This document shows positions 57,191 to 64,000 of a DNA stretch of 64,000 bases, piece after piece. The translations under genes were made by a program, and so were the position numbers. Origin of the DNA: Sphingomonas cannabina. GTDB lineage: Bacteria > Pseudomonadota > Alphaproteobacteria > Sphingomonadales > Sphingomonadaceae. Location of the stretch: contig NZ_CP090059.1 of the NCBI RefSeq assembly GCF_021391395.1, positions 496,001 through 560,000 of the forward strand, read 5' to 3'. Position 1 is the stretch's first letter; each line of letters starts with the position of its first letter. The notes under the pieces were generated by a model, which made no database searches, was not told the DNA's origin, and was given only the letters and a program-made list of their open reading frames with translations.

Positions 57191-58071
57191 GCCCCGAACA
57201 GCCGCGCGATCGCGGCCGGTGCGGCGGCAAGCAGCGCCGCCGCCAGCGCGTCGGGGTCTTGCCCCGACAGCCGCACCGATTCGCTCCCGTCCTCGGCAAG
57301 CAGCTCGGCGTCGATCGCCACCCCGTCCGCTCCGATCCGCGCCAGCACCGCGACCGGCGAATGGCAATCGGCATGGAGCGCGGCCAGCACCGCGCGTTCG
57401 GCATGGACGCACTTCTCGGTGTCGCGATGCCCGATCGCCGCCAGCATCTCCAGCATCGCGCCGTCGCCCGCGCGTGCCTCGATCCCGACCGCGCCCTGGG
57501 CCGGCGCGGGCAGCATCGTCTCGAGCGGGATCGGCACACCAATGTCGTCGCGCCCCAACCGCGCGAGCCCGGCGGCGGCGAGCAGGGTCGCCTCCGCCTC
57601 GCCGGCCGCCAGCTTGGCGAGGCGCGTGTCGACATTGCCGCGGAACAGCACCGGCCGCAGGTCGCCGCGGATGCGCCGCACCTGCGCCGCGCGGCGGGGC
57701 GAGCTGGTGCCGATCCGCGCGGCCTCGGGCAGCGCCTCGAAGGACGCCGCCCCCACCAGCCGGTCGCGCACGTCGGCGCGCTCCAGCATCGCGGCGATGG
57801 CGATCTCGGGCGGACGGACCGTCTCGACGTCCTTCATCGAATGCACCGCGCAGTCGATCTCGCCGGCCAGCAGCGCACGGTCGAGCTCCTTGGTCCACAG
57901 CGCCTTGCCGCCGATCTCGGCGAGCGCGCGGTCCTGCACCTTGTCGCCGGTGGTGCGCACGGGCACGATATCGACCGCGCAGCCGTGCGCCGCGGCCAGC
58001 GCGTCACGCACCTGCCCGGCCTGGACGAGCGCGAGCGGCGATCCGCGGGTGCCGAGGCGAATCCTGATCAT
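57187..58071 (-). CDS. hemC: Hydroxymethylbilane synthase (porphobilinogen deaminase)
   Basis: A 294-residue Hem[70 protein letters not shown] and [12 protein letters not shown]. The cysteine that carries the dipyrromethane cofactor is in [14 protein letters not shown] near 232. It polymerises four porphobilinogens. It heads a tightly packed minus-strand operon (hemC-hemD-membrane protein-gcdH onward). The gene is divergent from tsaD, with 54 bases between. Confidence 0.96.
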   Translation of the reverse strand: MIRIRLGTRGSPLALVQAGQVRDALAAAHGCAVDIVPVRTTGDKVQDRALAEIGGKALWTKELDRALLAGEIDCAVHSMKDVETVRPPEIAIAAMLERADVRDRLVGAASFEALPEAARIGTSSPRRAAQVRRIRGDLRPVLFRGNVDTRLAKLAAGEAEATLLAAAGLARLGRDDIGVPIPLETMLPAPAQGAVGIEARAGDGAMLEMLAAIGHRDTEKCVHAERAVLAALHADCHSPVAVLARIGADGVAIDAELLAEDGSESVRLSGQDPDALAAALLAAAPAAIARLFGA

Positions 58072-58125
58072 CGCTCCCGCTTGGACGAACCGCCGCCCTT
58101 CGACAAGCGCGGGCACGATCGCTAC

Positions 58126-59160
58126 ATGGCGGCGATGCTGATCCTCGGCCTCGAATCGAGCTGCGACGAGACTGCCGCGGCGCTCGTCACCGGCGACCGC
58201 CGCGTCCTGGCGCACAAGCTGGCGGGACAGGAGGCGGCGCATCGCCCCTATGGCGGCGTGGTGCCGGAGATCGCCGCGCGCGCGCATGTCGAGGCGCTGG
58301 GGCCGCTGGTCGAGGCCGCATTGGCGGAAGCGGGCACCACGCTCGCCGACGTCGACGCGATCGCCGCCACCGCCGGACCCGGCCTGATCGGCGGGGTGAT
58401 GGTGGGGCTGGTCACCGGCAAGGCGCTGGCGCTGGCGAGCGGCAAGCCGCTGATCGCGGTCAACCATCTCGAAGGCCACGCGCTGTCGCCCCGGCTCGCG
58501 GATCCGAGCCTCGCCTTTCCCTATCTGCTGTTGCTGGTCTCCGGCGGGCATTGCCAGCTGCTGCTGGTGGAAGGCGCGGGCACCTACCGCCGGCTCGCGA
58601 CGACGATCGACGACGCCGCCGGCGAGGCGTTCGACAAGACGGCGAAGCTGCTCGGGCTCGGCTTTCCCGGCGGGCCGGCAGTCGAGAAGGCAGCGCAGGC
58701 CGGCGATCCGCGCGCGGTGCAGCTGCCGCGGCCGCTGGCCGGCTCGCGCGAGCCGCACTTCTCCTTCGCCGGGCTCAAGAGCGCGGTGGCACGCGTGGTC
58801 GGCCAGTATCGCGTCGAGGATATCGCCGCCTCCTTCCAGGCCGCGGTGGTCGACTGCCTGATCGACCGCACCCGCCGGGCGCTGGACGTGGTGCCCGAGA
58901 TCACCGCGCTGGTCGTGGCAGGGGGCGTCGCCGCCAACACGAGCGTGCGCGTCGCGCTGGAGACGCTGGCGAGCGACTACGGCATCCGCTTCGTCGCGCC
59001 GCCGCTGTGGCTGTGCACGGACAATGCCGCGATGATCGCCTGGGCCGGCGCGGAGCGCTTCGCTGCCGGCATGGTCGATCCGCTCGACACGCCGGCCCGC
59101 GCGCGCTGGCCGCTCGATCCGGACGCGGAGAAGGTACGGGGTGCGGGGGTGAAGGCATGA
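58126..59160 (+). CDS. tsaD: tRNA N6-adenosine threonylcarbamoyltransferase TsaD
   Basis: A 344-residue ASKHA-fold enzyme that joins threonylcarbamoyl to A37 of tRNAs, together with TsaB and TsaE. Motifs are [75 protein letters not shown] and [13 protein letters not shown]; the metal-binding residues lie in the AARAH and HLEGH segments. Two ATGs (58126, 58135) are possible. It overlaps gpsA (ATGA). Confidence 0.97.
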   Translation: MAAMLILGLESSCDETAAALVTGDRRVLAHKLAGQEAAHRPYGGVVPEIAARAHVEALGPLVEAALAEAGTTLADVDAIAATAGPGLIGGVMVGLVTGKALALASGKPLIAVNHLEGHALSPRLADPSLAFPYLLLLVSGGHCQLLLVEGAGTYRRLATTIDDAAGEAFDKTAKLLGLGFPGGPAVEKAAQAGDPRAVQLPRPLAGSREPHFSFAGLKSAVARVVGQYRVEDIAASFQAAVVDCLIDRTRRALDVVPEITALVVAGGVAANTSVRVALETLASDYGIRFVAPPLWLCTDNAAMIAWAGAERFAAGMVDPLDTPARARWPLDPDAEKVRGAGVKA

Positions 59161-60131
59161 GGATCGGAGTCATCGGCGGCGGCGCCTGGGGGACCGCGCT
59201 CGCCCAGGTCGCGGCACGCGGGGGCAGGCCCGTCACCTTGTGGGCGCGCGAGACGGAGGTGGTCGAGGCGATCAACGCCGAGCACCGCAACCCCCACTTC
59301 CTGCCCGGCATCGATCTCGATCCCGCGATCACCGCGACGGGCGACCTCACCGAGCTCGCCGGTCACGACGCGCTGCTGGTGGTGGCGCCGGCGCAGCATA
59401 TCCGCGCGGTGCTCGCCGAGGCGCATGTCGGCGCGACCCCCCTCGTGCTCTGCGCCAAGGGCATCGAGGCGGGCACCCGCCTGCTGGTCGGCGAGATCGC
59501 GCGCGAGATGCATCCCCATGCGCCGGTCGCCGTTCTCTCCGGCCCCACCTTCGCGCACGAGGTGGCGCGCGGACAGCCGACCGCCGTCACGCTGGCCTGC
59601 GAGGACGGCGAGCTGCTCGGCCGGCTCGCCGATCGCCTCGGCGGCCCGGCCTTCCGCCCTTATGCCTCAAACGACGTGATCGGCGCCGAGATCGGCGGCG
59701 CGGTCAAGAACGTCCTCGCGATCGCCTGCGGCGTGGTCGAAGGCGCGGACCTCGGCCTCAACGCGCGCGCGGCGCTGATCGCGCGCGGCTTTGCCGAGAT
59801 GACGCGCTTCGGCGTGGCGCGCGGCGGCCGGGCGGAGACGCTCGCCGGCCTGTCCGGGCTCGGCGACCTGGTGCTGACCTGCACCTCGACCAACTCGCGC
59901 AATTTCACCCTCGGCGTCGGGCTCGGCCAGGGCAAGGCGGCGGCGGAGCTGCTCGCCGACCGCAGGACGGTGGCGGAAGGCGCCTTCACCGCGCCGGTGC
60001 TGCGCGAGGCGGCGGCCGAGGTCGGCGTCGACATGCCGATCGCGGCCGCGGTGTGCGCACTGCTCGAAGGCGCACCGGTCGCGGAGGTGGTAGGGGCGCT
60101 GCTCGCCCGGCCGCTCAAGGAGGAAGCATGA
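59157..60131 (+). CDS. gpsA: Glycerol-3-phosphate dehydrogenase [NAD(P)+]
   Basis: A 324-residue GpsA: nucleotide fold [21 protein letters not shown], then [37 protein letters not shown] and [17 protein letters not shown]. The catalytic lysine is in [15 protein letters not shown] near 182, and [18 protein letters not shown] follows. It makes sn-glycerol-3-phosphate for phospholipids, the substrate chain that feeds PlsC. It overlaps both neighbours by four bases, so tsaD-gpsA-DUF1697 form an operon. Confidence 0.97.
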   Translation: MRIGVIGGGAWGTALAQVAARGGRPVTLWARETEVVEAINAEHRNPHFLPGIDLDPAITATGDLTELAGHDALLVVAPAQHIRAVLAEAHVGATPLVLCAKGIEAGTRLLVGEIAREMHPHAPVAVLSGPTFAHEVARGQPTAVTLACEDGELLGRLADRLGGPAFRPYASNDVIGAEIGGAVKNVLAIACGVVEGADLGLNARAALIARGFAEMTRFGVARGGRAETLAGLSGLGDLVLTCTSTNSRNFTLGVGLGQGKAAAELLADRRTVAEGAFTAPVLREAAAEVGVDMPIAAAVCALLEGAPVAEVVGALLARPLKEEA

Positions 60132-60664
60132 TGCGCTGGGCCGCGCTGCTCAAGGGCATCAACGCCGGGCGCAAGCTGGCGATGGCCGATCTCAGGGCCT
60201 TCCTTGCCGATCAGGGCATGGATGACGTCAAGACGCTGCTCGCCTCGGGGAATGCGGTCTTCGGTTCGGCGGACCGGGACGCCGCGGCGCTGGAGACGCG
60301 GCTCGCCGCCGCGGCAAGGGAAGCGTTGGGCCTCGACACCGACTGGTTCCTGCGCAGCCACGCCGATCTGACCGCGATCGCGGCGGCCAATCCCTTCCCC
60401 GACGCCGCCGCGGCGCATCCCAATCATCTCCAGCTATTCTTCCACCGCGATCCCGTCGATCCGGCGCTGATCGACGCGGTGGCCGCCATCTACGACGGGC
60501 CCGAGCGACTGCACGCGATCGGGCGCGAGCTCTACGTCGACTATCCCGACGACATCGGCCATTCCAAGCTGCCGCAGGCGATGGCCAGGGCGAAGTTCCC
60601 CAAGGCGACGACCGCGCGCAACTGGAACACGATTCTGAAGCTGATCGCGATGCTGGAGCAGTAG
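60128..60664 (+). CDS. DUF1697-family protein
   Basis: A 178-residue DUF1697 protein: RWAALLKGINAGRKLAMADLRAFLADQG, then VKTLLASGNAVFGSA, ELYVDYPDDIGHSKL and KATTARNWNTILKLIAML, the family signature (TxRNWNTxxKL). The function is unknown. The tandem ATGs at 60128 and 60131 overlap the gpsA stop. Last gene of its operon. Confidence 0.92.
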   Translation: MMRWAALLKGINAGRKLAMADLRAFLADQGMDDVKTLLASGNAVFGSADRDAAALETRLAAAAREALGLDTDWFLRSHADLTAIAAANPFPDAAAAHPNHLQLFFHRDPVDPALIDAVAAIYDGPERLHAIGRELYVDYPDDIGHSKLPQAMARAKFPKATTARNWNTILKLIAMLEQ

Positions 60665-60698
60665 AGACGGCGAAACCGTTCCGCCTCCTCCACAGGAG

Positions 60699-61109
60699 CT
60701 ATGTCAGCGGACCACCGATCGACCAGACGTGGCCGAACGGATCGGTGACCTGGCCGTAGCGCTGACCCCAGAACTGGTTGTCGAGCGGGAAGCGCACGCT
60801 GGCGCCAGCCGCGAGCGCCTTTTCCCAGGCGGCGTCGGCATCGGGCACGTCCAGGTGCAGCGTGACGCCGCTTGGCGGCGGTGCGGCGTTGCCGCCCATC
60901 ATCTCGGGGAAATCGTCGTTCAGCAGCAGCGCGCCGCCGTTGATCCTGAGGTGCGCGTGCATCAGCCGCTCGCCCTTCTCCTCGGGATGGCGGCCGAGCT
61001 CCTCGGCGCCGAACGCGCGGACGTAGAAGTCGATAGCCTCCTTGGCGCGGCCATCGCGGATGGTGAGATGCGGCGTGACGCCGGTCAGCGGCGCTTGTGC
61101 TTCGGCCAT
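60699..61109 (-). CDS. VOC-family (PhnB-like glyoxalase) protein
   Basis: A 136-residue vicinal-oxygen-chelate protein: TPHLTIRDGRAKEAIDFYVRAFGAEELGR, MHAHLRINGGALLLNDDFPE and FWGQRYGQVTDPFGHVWSI. The PhnB-like subgroup has no single known substrate and may bind a small molecule or metal. The frame extends to 61139, but the ATG at 61109 is the better start. It lies downstream of the AsmA gene after a 40-base gap on the same strand. Confidence 0.88.
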   Translation of the reverse strand: MAEAQAPLTGVTPHLTIRDGRAKEAIDFYVRAFGAEELGRHPEEKGERLMHAHLRINGGALLLNDDFPEMMGGNAAPPPSGVTLHLDVPDADAAWEKALAAGASVRFPLDNQFWGQRYGQVTDPFGHVWSIGGPLT

Positions 61110-61149
61110 GGAACCTCTCCCCGAGTCGGGCAGACGCAATTCTAGCCGA

Positions 61150-63300
61150 TCAGAAGATGCCGAGGAACTTCTTGCGCTGCGTGCGGCGCTCTTGTGTCGT
61201 GCTCTTGCCGCTTTCCGACTTGGCAGTGGTGCCCTGGCCGACGTCGTCGCGCGGCTTGCCCTTGGTGGTGCGTTGCGCCTGCGCGCTGGCGCCGGCGAGC
61301 ACCGGGCCGCAGTCGGCGGCCTTGGCGTCGCCGATGTCGACGAAGGCGATCACCGCCGCGAGTGGACTCGCGGCCAGACCCAGCCCAAGACCGGCTCCCG
61401 AGCGGGCGAGCAGCTCGGGCGTGATCGGATCGATTGACGGCCGGGCGAAATAGCCGCCGACCGCGACCGGCGACTGACCGGAGAACAGGCTGAATTTCTT
61501 GGCATCGGCGCGGACGGCCAGGTCGATACTCTCGTTCCTGAAGCTGAAGCCGCCGCGGCCGAGCACGACGTTCTTGCGCGTGTCGATCAGGATCGGATCG
61601 GCGGCGGCGACGCCGTTGCGGACGGTGAAGCCGATCAGGCCGCAGTTGATCTGCACGGGTTCCTTAAGCTTCTTCTCGAACATCTTCTGGACGAAGGTTC
61701 CGATGTCGAGCTCGCTGAGCTGGACGTTGCGCGTCCACAGCGTGCCCTTCGGCATGATGACGGCGATGCGGCCGTTGGCGGTGGCGAGGCTGTCGCGCAC
61801 CGAATTGCCGGTGCCGGTCATCTTGATCCGCGCCTTGAGCGTGCCGGTAGTGCCCGATTCCTCGACGCCGAAGCCGGCGAGCAATGTGCCCATCGGCGTC
61901 GGCGACAGGCGGATGTCATAGTCGGTGAACACCGGCTGGCGCCGCGCGTCGACGATGATGTCGGAGCTGACGGTGCCGCGCGCCAGCGCGAAGTTGAGCG
62001 GGCTGAGCATCAGCAGCGAATTGTCGAGATCGAGCCCGAGCGTGATGTCGGAGACCGGGAAGCTCTTCGCGCGGACCGTCTTCACCCGATAGTCGACCTT
62101 GGCGTCGAAGTTGCGGAGCGCCTCGATCCTGAGCGGCGCGTCTGGCAGCAGACGCGGACGGCCCTGCACCGTCTCGACGGTGGCGGCGGCGCCGCGGGCG
62201 GCGACGGCGTTGGGGTTGTAGCCGATGAAGGGCGCGATATCGACGATGTCGAGCACGCGCGTCGCAAGGTCCGCGGTAAGCAGCAGCCGCGGCTCGCCGA
62301 GCCGGATCGTCATGCGGCCGGCGAGATCGCTGTCGCCGAACCGGCCCTTGAGCCCGGTGAAGCGCCACTCGTCATCGCGCTTGGTCACAGCCGAGGTCAG
62401 GCGATAGGTGCGCGTGTCGGGCACGGCGATGCCGGCGAGCGCGAAGATGTCGGCGAGATTCTGCCCGCGCACGTTCATGTGGAGGTTGGCGCCCTCGATC
62501 TCGGTCGCGCCGGGCAGGGTGCCGGTGACGTCAGCCTCGGTCCGCACGCCCGAGGCGTGGAGCTCCAGCCGGTTCTGCCCGCCGGTGATGGTGGCGTTGG
62601 GGGAGAGCAGCGCGCCCGACAGCGTGAAGGGCGTGCCGCGCGCGGTGCCGTCGCCCGCGAAGCGGATCGCGCTGGCGAAGCGGGTATCGCGCGCCTCGAC
62701 CGTGCGGAAGCCGATGTCGGCAGCAAGCCGCATCCGGGGATTGCGGTAGCGGAGCCGCGTGCCGGACAGCACCGCACGGCGGATCAGCGGCAGTTCGAGC
62801 GGCTCGCCCTTCTGCTCGCTGAAGGTCCAGGTGTTGCGACGGCCCGCCGCATCCCATTCGAGGTCGACATGGCCCTCGTCCAGCGCGAGGACGTTGATCC
62901 TTCGCTTGCCGAAGATCAGCGAGGGCGTGCTGATCCGCGCCTCGATCCGCCGGGCGTTGAAGAAATGCCGCGTACCGGCCCAGCCGGGATTGGCGATCGT
63001 CATCCGTTCGGCGACGAACTTGAGCGCGAAGGGATCGAAATAGAGCTGGAAATCGCCGCCGACCTTCACCTCGCGGTGGATCGCGCCGCCGACGATGCGC
63101 TCGAAGGGCGCGCGAAGGAAGCGGCCCTTGGTGACGTAGAGGACGGTCCAGGCGAGCAGGGCGAGGCCGAGCAGCGTCGTAGCGACCGCGATCGCGCTGG
63201 CGAGCGGGGTGCCGAGCGTACGGACCGGCCGGGCCTGCGCTGAGGGCTCGGGAGGAGTTGCGGCATCGGCCACCGCGATCGGCGCATCCCGGTCTGCCAT
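61150..63300 (-). CDS. AsmA-family protein
   Basis: A 716-residue AsmA-like protein. One transmembrane anchor lies at about residues 35-57 ([20 protein letters not shown]). A long repeating-beta-groove region follows ([51 protein letters not shown]). The AsmA_2 C-terminus ([35 protein letters not shown]) is characteristic. Such proteins bridge the inner and outer membranes and help phospholipid transport. The last 35 residues are Lys/Arg/Ser rich. Divergent from rpmI. Confidence 0.92.
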   Translation of the reverse strand: MADRDAPIAVADAATPPEPSAQARPVRTLGTPLASAIAVATTLLGLALLAWTVLYVTKGRFLRAPFERIVGGAIHREVKVGGDFQLYFDPFALKFVAERMTIANPGWAGTRHFFNARRIEARISTPSLIFGKRRINVLALDEGHVDLEWDAAGRRNTWTFSEQKGEPLELPLIRRAVLSGTRLRYRNPRMRLAADIGFRTVEARDTRFASAIRFAGDGTARGTPFTLSGALLSPNATITGGQNRLELHASGVRTEADVTGTLPGATEIEGANLHMNVRGQNLADIFALAGIAVPDTRTYRLTSAVTKRDDEWRFTGLKGRFGDSDLAGRMTIRLGEPRLLLTADLATRVLDIVDIAPFIGYNPNAVAARGAAATVETVQGRPRLLPDAPLRIEALRNFDAKVDYRVKTVRAKSFPVSDITLGLDLDNSLLMLSPLNFALARGTVSSDIIVDARRQPVFTDYDIRLSPTPMGTLLAGFGVEESGTTGTLKARIKMTGTGNSVRDSLATANGRIAVIMPKGTLWTRNVQLSELDIGTFVQKMFEKKLKEPVQINCGLIGFTVRNGVAAADPILIDTRKNVVLGRGGFSFRNESIDLAVRADAKKFSLFSGQSPVAVGGYFARPSIDPITPELLARSGAGLGLGLAASPLAAVIAFVDIGDAKAADCGPVLAGASAQAQRTTKGKPRDDVGQGTTAKSESGKSTTQERRTQRKKFLGIF

Positions 63301-63323
63301 GGCGGTGGAAATCCTCAGGCGCC

Positions 63324-63341
63324 GGCAAGGGTTCCCTTGCC
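63324..63341. promoter_or_regulatory. Perfect hairpin in the rpmI/AsmA divergent gap
   Basis: GGCAAGGG and CCCTTGCC pair around TT. It lies in the 155-base region between divergent genes and may be part of the rpmI leader, where ribosomal proteins often control their own translation. No function is assigned. Confidence 0.35.
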
Positions 63342-63455
63342 TTTCCCGACGCTTGCCGTTATGCGCCCGCGCTTCCGCGATTTTATGGACGAATCGCCCG
63401 GCCAGTGTGGGCTGCCGAGGCGGTTCTTGAAGTCGCCGATGATAAGGAGACGAAA

Positions 63456-63659
63456 ATGCCCAAGCTCAAGACCAAGAGCGGTGTGAAGAAGCGCTTCAAG
63501 TTCACCGCTACCGGCAAGGTCAAGCACGGTGTCGCCGGCAAGCGCCACCGCCTGATCAGCCACAACGCCAAGTACATCCGCCAGAACCGCGGCACCAGCG
63601 TGCTCGCCGACGCCGACGTGGCTCACGTCAAGGCGTGGGCGCCGTACGGTCTCAAGTAA
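63456..63659 (+). CDS. rpmI: 50S ribosomal protein L35
   Basis: A 67-residue L35: [25 protein letters not shown], then [19 protein letters not shown] and [11 protein letters not shown]. The ATG at 63456 follows AAGGAGA; the longer open frame from 63258 is not coding. rplT follows after 14 bases. infC, often found upstream in other bacteria, is not here. Confidence 0.98.
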   Translation: MPKLKTKSGVKKRFKFTATGKVKHGVAGKRHRLISHNAKYIRQNRGTSVLADADVAHVKAWAPYGLK

Positions 63660-63673
63660 GGGAGGTCTGAACC

Positions 63674-64000
63674 ATGGCTCGAGTGAAGCGTGGCACGACC
63701 ACCAAGGCCAAGCACAAGCGCATTCTGGATCAGGCGAAGGGCTATTACGGCCGTCGCAAGAACACGATCCGCATCGCCCGCCAGGCGGTGGAGAAGGCCG
63801 GCCAGTACGCCTATCGCGATCGCAAGGTGAAGAAGCGCTCGTTCCGCGCGCTGTGGATCCAGCGCATCAACGCGGGCGTGCGCGCCGAGGGGCTCAGCTA
63901 TTCGCAGTTCATGCACGGGCTGAAGCTCGCCGGCATCGAGCTCGACCGCAAGGTGCTGGCCGACATCGCGATGCACGAGGGCGAGGCCTTTACCGCCATC
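63674..64000 (+). CDS. rplT: 50S ribosomal protein L20, 3' end beyond window
   Basis: The first 109 codons of L20: [20 protein letters not shown], then [48 protein letters not shown] and [27 protein letters not shown] full protein has about 120 residues, so only the last ten or so are missing. GGGAGGTC precedes the ATG. L20 also represses its own operon in other bacteria. Confidence 0.97.
   Translation, partial: MARVKRGTTTKAKHKRILDQAKGYYGRRKNTIRIARQAVEKAGQYAYRDRKVKKRSFRALWIQRINAGVRAEGLSYSQFMHGLKLAGIELDRKVLADIAMHEGEAFTAI

Overview
The window comes from a GC-rich alphaproteobacterium, most likely a sphingomonad (Sphingomonas or a close relative). The signs are the tail-module genes of a gene-transfer-agent (GTA) or prophage cluster, a MucR/Ros regulator, an EipA (DUF1134) envelope protein, a proline-bridged OmpA, and several kinds of palindromic intergenic repeat. 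It reads as a chromosomal housekeeping segment with small accessory insertions. No rRNA operon, CRISPR array, intact insertion sequence or integrase was seen.

Layout. (1) 1-6425: the 3' end of a GTA/prophage tail operon (gp12-like to gp15-like, then DUF2793). A lower-GC, opposite-strand sequence lies at the left edge. (2) 6531-10719: proline-bridged OmpA porin, ygfZ, pyrC, eipA, with a long inverted repeat between ompA and ygfZ. (3) 10905-16102: tRNA-Ser(GCU), then a molybdenum module: an FdhF/YdeP oxidoreductase facing fdhD-mobA-moeA, which lie directly behind thiC. (4) 16136-21506: thiC under a TPP riboswitch, mipA-like, katG. (5) 21667-28578: a minus-strand run of mucR, fur, plsC (fused to a DUF7079-like domain), miaB, phoH, vapBC, ybeY and corC. 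(6) 28683-32034: rimI, tsaB, nitroreductase, nfu and an LpxO-like hydroxylase. (7) 32218-40390: M16 peptidase, a PfpI/P450 pair, dedA, udgX plus hemerythrin, and a cardiolipin-synthase-like protein. (8) 40506-46325: rpoZ, an esterase, glnK-amtB with a clear sigma-54 promoter, a DUF2007 protein and ftsK. (9) 46445-51198: an ubiquinone-type hydroxylase, trm112-like/LON-domain/cnoX, tRNA-Gly(GCC), DUF2147 and DUF72. (10) 51199-58071: a long overlapping minus-strand operon running from hemC and hemD through a membrane-anchored protein to glutaryl-CoA dehydrogenase, an acetyltransferase, a GreA-like factor, a CaiB-type CoA transferase and an FAD monooxygenase. (11) 58126-64000: tsaD, gpsA, DUF1697, a VOC protein, AsmA, rpmI and the start of rplT.

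Links between genes. TsaB, TsaD and RimI belong to tRNA t6A formation and its usual neighbourhood. MiaB and YgfZ act together in ms2i6A tRNA thiolation. FdhD, MobA and MoeA make and finish the molybdenum cofactor for the FdhF-like enzyme. Glutaryl-CoA dehydrogenase and the CaiB enzyme together suggest glutarate activation and breakdown.

Points most worth a second look: a PlsC-DUF7079 fusion whose 3' part has clearly lower GC; a vapBC toxin-antitoxin module inside the phoH-ybeY operon, with the toxin stop overlapping the ybeY start; a GTA cluster whose TIM-barrel-like domain sits in gp12 rather than gp15; and an overlapping hemerythrin-UdgX pair. No single system is clearly undescribed. The fusion and the toxin-antitoxin insertion come closest.
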